Source: Planctomycetota bacterium (lineage in GTDB: Bacteria; Planctomycetota; UBA8108; UBA1146). Taken from it: a DNA stretch of 39,199 nucleotides. Position numbers and translations under genes: made by a program. Positions 25,449 to 33,089 of this stretch are shown here, in pieces (within the stretch, counting starts at the first letter, position 1; the number at the start of each line of letters is the position of its first letter). The notes under the pieces are model-generated. The model saw only the letters and a list, made by a program, of their open reading frames with translations. It did not search any database and was not told the origin of the DNA. The stretch spans positions 1,922 to 41,120 of the forward strand of contig DUAN01000008.1 in NCBI GenBank assembly GCA_012960845.1. Direction: 5' to 3'.

Positions 25449-28400
25449 ATGTCACGCCTGAAGATGTTGCTCCTGTGGATGATGGCCTGCTGGATTGCCG
25501 GATGTGGTGGAGGAGTGGGGAATTCACCCGCAGTAGAGACTTTCCCTCTGCAGTCGATTTCCTATCCCGACATCGATGGTTGGATGGTCGGATCGACCAT
25601 CGAACCCGTCGCGCCGGAAGTAAATGGCGGCCTTCCCGATCTCTGGACGGTCGAACCCGATCTGCCGCTGGGGATATCCTTCGACCCCAATAGCGGCGTC
25701 ATCACCGGTACCCCGCTGGAACTTCATCCGCAGACTCTCCACATCGTGGTCGCTCAGAACGAGGGTGGACAGGTGACGGTGGTCATCTCCATCGAGGTGT
25801 CGCAAGAAGCGCCATGTGACCTCGATTACGGAGCCTTCAGTTTCCAGTGGATCGAGAATCAGCCGCTCTCACCGATCGTTCCCGTTTCCTCCTGTGGAGT
25901 GGCCAGCAGCTGGAGCATCGCTCCCGCCCTGCCACAGGGTCTGCTCCTCGACCCCATGACCGGTGCCATCAGCGGTATTGCGACTGAATCCAGTGTTCTG
26001 GCGATCTACCTGATCGTCGCTCAAAACTCCGCCGGTCAAGGAGCGGTCACCCTCGCCATCGAGGTGCTGGCGGTGCCACCGTGCGACCTGACTTACCCGC
26101 AATCTTCACTGTCACTGCTACAGGGTGAAGTGTTGACCCCGCAACTCCCTCAAGTTTCCTGTGGAGTGGTGGAGAACTACTCGGTGCAGCCAGCGTTCCC
26201 TGTGGGGCTCGAACTCGATCCGATTTCAGGGATCATCTCCGGCACCGCACTGGAACTCAGTGGACAGACGACGCATCTGATCCGTGCTGCCAATGGCAGT
26301 GGGGAGTCGACCTTTTCACTGACCCTCGAGGTGGAGATCCAACCCCCTTGTCTTCTGACCTATCCCGTGGCTCTGCTTTCATTGCAGGTGGGAGAGGCCG
26401 TGGCACCACTGGTTCCGACGGTTGAATGTGGATCGGTGACAGCGTTTACAGTGACACCAACCCTGCCTCAGGGTCTGACCATCGACCCGTTGACCGGGGT
26501 GATCGAGGGAGTGGCTACGACCACATCTGACGCCACTTCTCATCAGGTCAGCGCCAGCAATGCTAGTGGCCAGAGTAGTTTCAATATCGTCATCGAAGTG
26601 CTCTCTCAGCCCCCCTGTGATCTTCAGTATCCGATCTCGTTGCTGTCGGTTCAGGTGGGAGAAGGGGTCGGCCCCCTCGAGCCGACGGTCGGATGTGGAT
26701 CGGTTAGCGTCTTCAGCGTGTCACCCTTGCTCCCCGCCGGTCTCGGTCTCGATGCCTCGACCGGTGTGATCCAGGGCACTCCGCTGGCGATTTCAGATGC
26801 CGTGAGTTACCAGATCACCGCCAGCAATTCGGTGGGGCAGACCAGTTTCGATCTGGTCATCGTGGTGATGCCGCAAGCGCCGTGCAATCTCCAGTACCCA
26901 CCCATCGAAGCAATGGTCGGAGAGCCGATCGCCGCCGTCGGGCCCACATCTTCCTGTGGTCCCATCCAGTTCTACTCGGTGAGTCCTCCCCTTCCGCAGG
27001 GACTCACTCTCGATCCGATCAGCGGCTTGATTTCGGGGACTCCTCAACTGCAAGGTGGACCCACCCTCCATTCGATCGAGGGAGAGAATGGTAGTGGTTC
27101 AACCGCAACCCAGATCAGTATCACGCTCCTTCCAACGCCTCCCTGTTCGCTGCAGTATCTGACCAGCTCGATCTCCTTGATCGTCAACGAGGACACGATT
27201 TTCCTCGAAGCGACGGTCGGCTGTGGATCGGTCACCAGTTGGAGCGTCAATCCGGCTCTACCCGGAGGATTGACCCTCGATGGGGCCACCGGAGCCATCT
27301 CTGGCATCGCCACGGAACTGCAAGGGTCACTCCAGCACATCATCGAGGCGTCGAACGTCAGTGGCTCCTCGACCTTCTCGATCGGCATCGAGGTGGTGGA
27401 GCCGGCTCCCTGTGATCTCCAGTATCCGGTCACTCTCATCTCACTGGAGGTGGGGGAACTTCAACCGGCACTGATTCCTGCAGTCTCCTGCGGAAGTGTC
27501 GAAAGTTACAGCGTGGTGCCGACGTTACCGACCGGCTTGCTGCTCGATCCACTGACCGGAGTGTTGTCAGGAACTGCAGCCATGCTTTCCGATGCCACTG
27601 GATACCAGATCAGTGCGACCAACAGCAGCGGGCAGACCACTTTCGATTTGACCATCGAGGTGCTCCCGCAGGCACCCTGCGATCTCGGTTATCCGCTCCC
27701 GATGCTCTCCTTGCAGGTCGCATCCGCACTGCTGCCCCAGTCTCCGACCGTCAGTTGTGGAGAGCCTTCTTCCTTCACCGTGACGCCGACCCTACCCTCC
27801 GGCCTGGCGCTGGATGGGGTGACGGGAGTGATCGAGGGGACGCCGCTGATCGCGGCTGAATCGACCAGCTACCAGATCAGTGCCATCAATGTCACCGGTG
27901 TGGCCACCGTCGAGGTGGTGATCGAAGTCCTTCCGCAGGCGCCCTGCGATCTCCAGTACCCTACGGCACTGCTGTCGGTGCCAGTGGACACGGCGCTGAT
28001 TGCCATCACACCCACCTCGGATTGCGGAGCCGTCGACAGTTACTCGGTGCTTCCGCCACTTCCTCCGGGGCTGGTCCTCGATGGCTCGACCGGCGAGATC
28101 AGTGGAACGCCCTTGACCAGTTCGACGGCGACCAGTTATCAGATCATCGCCAGCAACATCTCGGGGCAGACCAGTTTCGATCTGCTGATCGAGGTGCTGG
28201 CTGTGGCTCCCTGTGATCTCACATACTCTCCCGCCCAGCTTTCTCTGGTAGAGGGTGTGGCGATGCCGACCCTGCTTCCGCTGGTCGGTTGTGGAGTGGT
28301 GACTTCCTTTACCGTCTCACCACCATTGCCGGCGGGGCTGACCATCGACTCGCTGTCTGGAGTGATCGAGGGGATCCCTGCGAGCAGTTCGGCCCTCACC

Positions 28401-30044
28401 TCCCATCAGATCAGTGCCGAGAATGCCATCGGTCAGTCCACCTTTGATCTACTCATCGAGGTGTTGCCGCAGGTTCCTTGTGGACTGCAGTACTCCACCT
28501 CCAACTGGTTGCTGCTGGTCGGGCAACCGCTCTTGGCGGAGATCCCAACCTCGGACTGCGGTGCCATCGATCAGTACTCGGTGGTTCCTGACCTGCCGCT
28601 GGGATTGCAACTGGATGGCACCACCGGAGAGATCAGTGGAACTCCACAACTGCAAGGTGGGCCCACCGCTCATGTGGTCATCGGCGAAAATGTCAGTGGA
28701 TCCACCTCGACCCTGGTGACGATCACCATCGCACCTGAGGCTCCCTGCACGCTGATTTATCCGGTCTCATCGTTGACTCTGGTCGCGGCAGAAGATGTCG
28801 TGTTCCTGGTCCCAACGGTCGGTTGTGGATCGGTCAGCCAGTGGAGCATCGCCCCGGCCTTGCCGAACGGTCTCCTTCTCGATGGCACCAGCGGTGTGAT
28901 CTCAGGGGTGGCGACGACCCTCCAGGGCCCGACCGATTACCTGATCGAAGCGGCCAATAGCAGTGGCTCGTCCACCTTCACTCTCACCATCGAGGTGGTG
29001 GGGACGGCGCCCTGCCAGCTGCTGTATCCCGATTCCACCCTGGTGCTATTGCTCGGTGTGGCGCTCGATCTCCAGCAACCCACGGTGGGTTGTGGAACTC
29101 CCGATCTCTTCTCCATCGACCCGGCGCTGCCGGCGGGCCTCACCTTCGATGCCCTGACCGGATCCATCGGAGGGACCGCGTCGCAACTGACGGCGACCAC
29201 CCAGCACCTGGTCACCGCATCGAATGGAATCGGATCCACCAGCGTCTTTCTGACCACCGAGGTGATCGGCATGGCCCCTTGTGATCTCCAGTATCCCCAG
29301 ACTCCGCTCGCGCATCCTGCAGCCGTCACGATGGCTCCACAGATTCCTCAGGTGGGCTGCGGAAATGTCGAAATCTGGAGTGTGACTCCGGCTCTACCGA
29401 GTGGCCTGACCTTCGATGAAGCGACCGGTGCGATTGCCGGTCAGGCTCTGGCGGAGGGGGAAAGCACCCACTTGATTCGTGGCGAGAATGGCTTCGGCAG
29501 CGTCGAGACGACCCTCGATGTCATCATCCGTGACGTCTTCTTGTTCCATGCCGAGCCGTTCCAGATCGGCTACTCGCCGGTGACTGGAATCGGAAGCGGT
29601 CAGGTGGCTTTGATGTGTGAGGAGGGGAGCTCCAATCCGGGCTACCCGATGCCGCTGGCAGGGATCTCGATGGCGATCCAGCACGACCCGTCCCTACTGA
29701 GTTATGTTGCGGTCGAGCAGGGGTTGGCGATGGCGAACTTGAACAATGGTGGAGGCCCCGATTTCTGGGGAGTGAACACCATCGATGGAGCGGTCCTGAT
29801 CGGCGCCTTGATCTCGTTCACCTTCGGCGACGTGCTGGTTTGCGATGTCGATCGTGAAATCGCCGTGATCGAGTTTGCCACCAATCCCCAGACCTTGCAG
29901 GGAAATCCAACCGGAACCTCAGGAGTGCTTCCCTGGGGCAATCCGGGAACCTCTCCACCGCTCGATAATCTGGTGGTGGTCGACGGTATCGTCAGCGTCG
30001 ATCCGGTGTTCAAGCCGGTCGAATTCCTGCTATTCCCTCAATAA
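25449..30044 (+). CDS. Large stalk-like lipoprotein: 15 Ig-like (He_PIG) repeats and a cohesin-like head
   Basis: 1531 residues from ATG 25449, with GTGAGGA about 9 bases upstream. The signal ends in a lipobox (WIAGC, Cys 19). Residues about 36-1364 are fifteen repeats of 86-90 residues. Fourteen of them start PCxLxY and carry a second Cys in a CG pair about 27 residues on, so each probably holds one disulfide. All have a variant of LPxGLxLDxxTGxISG and a SASNxSG-like turn. The last 167 residues (from about 29540) are a cohesin-like domain: GISMAIQHDPSLLSYVAVEQ, then NNGGGPDFWG, then REIAVIEFATNP. The design suggests a rigid rod, perhaps 50 nm or longer if each domain spans 3-4 nm, raising a binding head above the membrane. 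The partner is not known; dockerin-like tails in this window are candidates. It lies directly after a shorter relative with the same layout. Confidence 0.85.
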   Translation: MSRLKMLLLWMMACWIAGCGGGVGNSPAVETFPLQSISYPDIDGWMVGSTIEPVAPEVNGGLPDLWTVEPDLPLGISFDPNSGVITGTPLELHPQTLHIVVAQNEGGQVTVVISIEVSQEAPCDLDYGAFSFQWIENQPLSPIVPVSSCGVASSWSIAPALPQGLLLDPMTGAISGIATESSVLAIYLIVAQNSAGQGAVTLAIEVLAVPPCDLTYPQSSLSLLQGEVLTPQLPQVSCGVVENYSVQPAFPVGLELDPISGIISGTALELSGQTTHLIRAANGSGESTFSLTLEVEIQPPCLLTYPVALLSLQVGEAVAPLVPTVECGSVTAFTVTPTLPQGLTIDPLTGVIEGVATTTSDATSHQVSASNASGQSSFNIVIEVLSQPPCDLQYPISLLSVQVGEGVGPLEPTVGCGSVSVFSVSPLLPAGLGLDASTGVIQGTPLAISDAVSYQITASNSVGQTSFDLVIVVMPQAPCNLQYPPIEAMVGEPIAAVGPTSSCGPIQFYSVSPPLPQGLTLDPISGLISGTPQLQGGPTLHSIEGENGSGSTATQISITLLPTPPCSLQYLTSSISLIVNEDTIFLEATVGCGSVTSWSVNPALPGGLTLDGATGAISGIATELQGSLQHIIEASNVSGSSTFSIGIEVVEPAPCDLQYPVTLISLEVGELQPALIPAVSCGSVESYSVVPTLPTGLLLDPLTGVLSGTAAMLSDATGYQISATNSSGQTTFDLTIEVLPQAPCDLGYPLPMLSLQVASALLPQSPTVSCGEPSSFTVTPTLPSGLALDGVTGVIEGTPLIAAESTSYQISAINVTGVATVEVVIEVLPQAPCDLQYPTALLSVPVDTALIAITPTSDCGAVDSYSVLPPLPPGLVLDGSTGEISGTPLTSSTATSYQIIASNISGQTSFDLLIEVLAVAPCDLTYSPAQLSLVEGVAMPTLLPLVGCGVVTSFTVSPPLPAGLTIDSLSGVIEGIPASSSALTSHQISAENAIGQSTFDLLIEVLPQVPCGLQYSTSNWLLLVGQPLLAEIPTSDCGAIDQYSVVPDLPLGLQLDGTTGEISGTPQLQGGPTAHVVIGENVSGSTSTLVTITIAPEAPCTLIYPVSSLTLVAAEDVVFLVPTVGCGSVSQWSIAPALPNGLLLDGTSGVISGVATTLQGPTDYLIEAANSSGSSTFTLTIEVVGTAPCQLLYPDSTLVLLLGVALDLQQPTVGCGTPDLFSIDPALPAGLTFDALTGSIGGTASQLTATTQHLVTASNGIGSTSVFLTTEVIGMAPCDLQYPQTPLAHPAAVTMAPQIPQVGCGNVEIWSVTPALPSGLTFDEATGAIAGQALAEGESTHLIRGENGFGSVETTLDVIIRDVFLFHAEPFQIGYSPVTGIGSGQVALMCEEGSSNPGYPMPLAGISMAIQHDPSLLSYVAVEQGLAMANLNNGGGPDFWGVNTIDGAVLIGALISFTFGDVLVCDVDREIAVIEFATNPQTLQGNPTGTSGVLPWGNPGTSPPLDNLVVVDGIVSVDPVFKPVEFLLFPQ
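25554..29540 (+). repeat. Fifteen tandem coding repeats of about 264 bp
   Basis: The units encode the Ig-like repeats of the stalk lipoprotein. Units 6-7 and units 12-13 resemble each other most: both pairs carry SGTPQLQGGPT in the first unit and an LQG variant in the second. This suggests that a block of six units (about 1.6 kb) was duplicated. DNA identity between units is only moderate, so the array is old or diversified. Confidence 0.75.
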
Positions 30045-30107
30045 GTTGGCCGGTGAGATCCCACGGCAACGACCTGGGGTGATTCTCAAGAGTCCTGATT
30101 GTCCGAA

Positions 30108-30137
30108 TTGACCACTAGCATCCCGCCATTCTATTCA
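30108..30137 (+). promoter_or_regulatory. Possible promoter of the cohesin/dockerin adaptor gene
   Basis: TTGACC (30108-30113, 5 of 6) and TATTCA (30132-30137, 3 or 4 of 6) are 18 bp apart in the A/T-rich 212-base gap before the gene. The gap also has two related words, GACCACTAGCAT and GATTACTAGTAT, 32 bases apart, which could be an operator. Confidence 0.3.
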
Positions 30138-30256
30138 GTACGATTGATTACTAGTATTCAAGGTTCGAGGTTCGTAAACTTTATAGTCTGCTTCATATTC
30201 AAATTTCCCGATTCAACGGGCTTGAAGTCGACCGATAATATCCGGGAGAGGTACCA

Positions 30257-31618
30257 ATGATGCCAAAGTGTAATCTGTTCGTAGTTTCTGCGATGATTCT
30301 GTTTTTTACATCCATGTCGATTGCCCAGGTCCATACCGTCACCGCTTCCAATGAAGTGGCACTGCCGGGGGCCAGCGTTACCGTCAAGGTCACCCTCGAT
30401 AATGATGAAGCCGCACGAGGATTCAGCTTAGGATTGGCCCATGCGGGGACGATCTTGACCCTCACTGCGATCAATGATGGTGCCGAGGTCGCAAACTCCA
30501 ACGGTGGAACGGGACCGGACTTCGAGCACACTGAATTCCCTGCAGCCGGAGGACCTGGCGGCACCTACGCGGTGATTCTCAGTTTCGCCCCTCCCCTCGA
30601 TGAGATCGCCATCGGCACGGGCAATGAGATCGCTCTCTTCAGTTACACCTGTTCCGCAGCGGCAGCACCTGGCAGCAGTGAGGCACTCGATTTCTCCGAT
30701 GGCTTGGGCGCACCCGCGGTGATCACCGTGATCAGTGTCGTTTCAGGAACCACCTCGATCAGTCGCACTCCGACCAAGGTCTCGGGATCGGTCAGCATCG
30801 GCACACCTGCACCGAGTAACCTCTCCTGTTCCATCACCGACCCCTGTGGAGGGGGCGGATTGGGCGTCGGAACCCACAACTGGATCAACGGAGGAGTCTA
30901 CGACAGCGTCGAGGTCCTCACCGGAGGCGTCGTGATCCAGACACTGGTGGGAACAGCCACCTCCACCACCACCACCTCGGTGGGTGCTGGAACTGTTGGA
31001 TATTCGGTGCGAGGAGTTCGCAACCTCAGCACCAGTGCAGAGAGCAATAACTGCAACTTGACCTACCAGGTCACTCCGCCACCCGCGGCTCCAACAGGAG
31101 TAACTTGTGTGGTCGATCAGGTGACCGGTAGCACTTCCGTCAGCTGGACCAATCCTGATCCGGTCTCCTCCGTCGAGGTGACTCTGGATGGAGCGGTGGT
31201 GGGAACCCTCGGAGCGGGTGCGACCTCCACCACGGTGACCATCGGAGGACCCGGTAGCTACAATATCTGCGTCCGCGGATCGAACGTCTGTGGCGATTTC
31301 AGTGCCGATGGTTGCTGCACTGCAGTGCGTGACAACTTCTTCATTCGCAACGACATGAACCAGGATGGCTCCGAGAACATCGGTGACCCGGTAGGGGGGC
31401 TCAACTACCTGTTCGGCGGTGGTACGATGGCTTGTCTGGATGCCGCAGATGTCAATGACGATGGTGCGGTCGACCTCTCCGACGTCGTCTACAGTCTCAA
31501 TGCCATCTTTGGCATTGCGGTGGGAGGAACCGTTCCAGTGGTGCCCTCTCCCAATGGAGCCTGTGGCCCCGATCCGACCTCCGATAGCGTCAGTTGCGTG
31601 AGTTTCAACGGCTGTTGA
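30257..31618 (+). CDS. Secreted adaptor-like protein: cohesin-like domain, two Fn3-like domains, dockerin-like end
   Basis: 453 residues from ATG 30257 (a second ATG follows at 30260); GGGAGAGG lies about 6 bases upstream. The signal peptide ends near SIAQV. Residues about 24-185 are cohesin-like: VALPGASVTVKVTLDNDEAA, then GFSLGLAHAGTILTLTAIND, and a GGTGPDF motif shared with the heads of the two lipoproteins upstream. Two Fn3-like domains follow (about 186-360), then the dockerin-like module (RNDMNQDGSENIGD and DVNDDGAVDLSD) with the Cys-rich tail. A protein carrying both module types resembles the adaptor scaffoldins of cellulosomes, although no carbohydrate-active domain is here. The first EF-hand starts RND instead of RGD. 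It ends at a strong terminator facing the leucine operon. Confidence 0.8.
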   Translation: MMPKCNLFVVSAMILFFTSMSIAQVHTVTASNEVALPGASVTVKVTLDNDEAARGFSLGLAHAGTILTLTAINDGAEVANSNGGTGPDFEHTEFPAAGGPGGTYAVILSFAPPLDEIAIGTGNEIALFSYTCSAAAAPGSSEALDFSDGLGAPAVITVISVVSGTTSISRTPTKVSGSVSIGTPAPSNLSCSITDPCGGGGLGVGTHNWINGGVYDSVEVLTGGVVIQTLVGTATSTTTTSVGAGTVGYSVRGVRNLSTSAESNNCNLTYQVTPPPAAPTGVTCVVDQVTGSTSVSWTNPDPVSSVEVTLDGAVVGTLGAGATSTTVTIGGPGSYNICVRGSNVCGDFSADGCCTAVRDNFFIRNDMNQDGSENIGDPVGGLNYLFGGGTMACLDAADVNDDGAVDLSDVVYSLNAIFGIAVGGTVPVVPSPNGACGPDPTSDSVSCVSFNGC

Positions 31619-31645
31619 TCCACGGCTTCCCAGCGAGATTGATCT

Positions 31646-31687
31646 GCGCCTCACACTCTCGACGAGAGTGTGAGGCGCTTCTTTTTC
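31646..31687 (+). terminator. Terminator between the adaptor gene and the leucine operon
   Basis: Perfect 15-bp arms (31646-31660 and 31664-31678) with a 3-base loop are followed by TTCTTTTTC on the plus strand, 27 bases past the stop codon. It lies between convergent genes and may serve both directions. Confidence 0.85.
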
Positions 31688-31697
31688 ATGGGGCGGG

Positions 31698-31739
31698 GAT
31701 CTAACGCCGATGATCTAACGCCGATGATCTAACGCCGAT
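31698..31739. repeat. Three tandem copies of a 14-bp unit over the end of the HMG-CoA lyase gene
   Basis: GATCTAACGCCGAT occurs at 31698-31711, 31712-31725 and 31726-31739. The last copy contains the stop codon of the minus-strand gene, so the other two lie just past it. Confidence 0.9.
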
Positions 31740-32628
31740 TTACCAGCGATTGAGCCGGTAGTTCCTCACCGAGACAACGCTCCAGCCACAGGCTCGACTC
31801 GATCAAGGCTTCACGATCGATACCACTGTCGAAGCCTTGCTGTTGCAGCACTTCGAGCAGATCTTCGGTGGCCACATTGCCGCGAGCACCGGGTGCGAAG
31901 GGGCAGCCGCCCAATCCTCCCGCGGATGCATCAAAAGAACGAACCCCTGCGTCGAGGCCTGCCCGTACACACTCCAGTGCCGATCCATGAGTGTCGTGGA
32001 GGTGTAGTGAGATCTTTTCGATGGGGATCTCGCTGGTCAGCCGATCGATCAGGGTCGTGACCGCCTGCGCAGTGGCGATCCCGGTGGTGTCGGAGATGAC
32101 GATCTCCTCGGCTCCGCCACGGAGCAGGGCGATCGATCTCTGCAGCACCTGCTCGGTATCGATCGCGCCCTCGTAGGGGCAACCGAAGCAGCAGCTGAGA
32201 TAGCCGCGCAAGGGGAGATCGAGGGGGGGCGACCTCAATTGCTGGAGGTGTTGCAGTGATTGATCGATGGAACAGCCGCTATTCTGTTGTGAAAAGGTCT
32301 CGCTGGCGGCGGTGAAGAAGGCGAGGTGTTTGGCTCCCGCTGCCACGGCTCGTTGTCCGCCGATCCGATTCGGGACCAGTGCCCACAACTGGACCGGAGT
32401 GACATCTCCCAGCAGAAGAAAGAGAGCATCGCTGTCGGCCATCGCCGGCACCCGATCGGGCCGGACAAAGGCTCCCGCCTCGATCTCGCGGACTCCACAG
32501 GCGATCAGTTTCTCGATCCACTCGCGTCGTTGCTCGATGGAGAGCTGAATCCCCCGGCTTTGCAGGCCATCTCTGGGACCGACCTCGACCACACGGACCG
32601 AGTGCTTTTCCGGTGCAGGATCGTTCAT
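31729..32628 (-). CDS. mvaB: Hydroxymethylglutaryl-CoA lyase
   Basis: 299 residues, the usual bacterial length. The enzyme splits 3-hydroxy-3-methylglutaryl-CoA into acetoacetate and acetyl-CoA, the last step of leucine breakdown. Family features are all present: GPRDGLQ near the N-terminus with catalytic R19-D20, AFVRPDRVPAMAD, the metal-binding HLHDTHG (H209, H211) and the signature GGLGGCPFAPGARGNVATED with active-site C242. It is a TIM-barrel enzyme of the cytoplasm. Its ATG (32628) overlaps the stop of the biotin-carrier gene in an ATGA, so translation is coupled. It is the last gene of the operon and ends inside a 14-bp tandem repeat. The name liuE is also used for this gene in liu clusters. 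Confidence 0.95.
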   Translation of the reverse strand: MNDPAPEKHSVRVVEVGPRDGLQSRGIQLSIEQRREWIEKLIACGVREIEAGAFVRPDRVPAMADSDALFLLLGDVTPVQLWALVPNRIGGQRAVAAGAKHLAFFTAASETFSQQNSGCSIDQSLQHLQQLRSPPLDLPLRGYLSCCFGCPYEGAIDTEQVLQRSIALLRGGAEEIVISDTTGIATAQAVTTLIDRLTSEIPIEKISLHLHDTHGSALECVRAGLDAGVRSFDASAGGLGGCPFAPGARGNVATEDLLEVLQQQGFDSGIDREALIESSLWLERCLGEELPAQSLVNRR

Positions 32629-33089
32629 TCAGGCTCCTGTGGTGGATCCAGTTCGACCAGCATCGAACCCGCCACCACCGGATCCCCGCGGGTCACGGAG
32701 ATGCTGCGGATGCTTCCATCTCTTGGCGATCGGATCGCCATCTCCATCTTCATCGCTTCCAGCACCACCAGCACCTGTCCGGCACTGACCTGTTCGCCGA
32801 CGGTGACCTTGACCTCGATCACGGTTCCTGGCATCGGAGCGGACAGGTCCCCGCTGGCGCTGGGATCGGTTTGGTTCGATTCGGTTTGGTTCGATTCGGT
32901 GCGGCGAGTCCCGACGGCGAAGGCGCGTCCCTGCCAGCCGACCTGTGCCTTGTGGGTCGACCCCGACAGCACCACGCTGCGCACCTCACCCTCCACCTCG
33001 AGGGTCAACAGTGGTGGATTCCATTCGATCACCTTCCACTGAAGGGGAGGCGGAGAGGGTTCGAGGCCATCGAGTTGCGACCGACTCAT
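32625..33089 (-). CDS. Biotin carboxyl carrier subunit of methylcrotonyl-CoA carboxylase (separate polypeptide)
   Basis: 154 residues from ATG 33089, which overlaps the stop of the biotin carboxylase gene in an ATGA; GTG 33095 is an alternative. The C-terminal half is a biotinyl domain: APMPGTV (from about 84) and EAMKMEM with the biotin-accepting K114. The N-terminal 60 residues (WKVIEW, LTLEVEGEV, VGWQGRAF) look like the end of the BT beta-barrel that joins carboxylase and carrier domains in one-chain alpha subunits. Between them, a 15-bp DNA duplication (32866-32895) gives TESNQ twice. In most bacteria this unit is fused to the biotin carboxylase; here it is a gene of its own. The ATGA junction suggests real separation and not a frameshift error. 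Confidence 0.9.
   Translation of the reverse strand: MSRSQLDGLEPSPPPLQWKVIEWNPPLLTLEVEGEVRSVVLSGSTHKAQVGWQGRAFAVGTRRTESNQTESNQTDPSASGDLSAPMPGTVIEVKVTVGEQVSAGQVLVVLEAMKMEMAIRSPRDGSIRSISVTRGDPVVAGSMLVELDPPQEPE

Noticed and set aside
24682-25527. Open frame of 281 codons on the minus strand across two lipoprotein genes
   Set aside because: It runs antisense over the cohesin-like head and the intergenic gap, with no family motif.
25554-29540. Periodic repeats considered as a CRISPR or other non-coding array
   Set aside because: The period of about 264 bp is coding, keeps one frame and varies like protein repeats; there are no short identical repeats with spacers.
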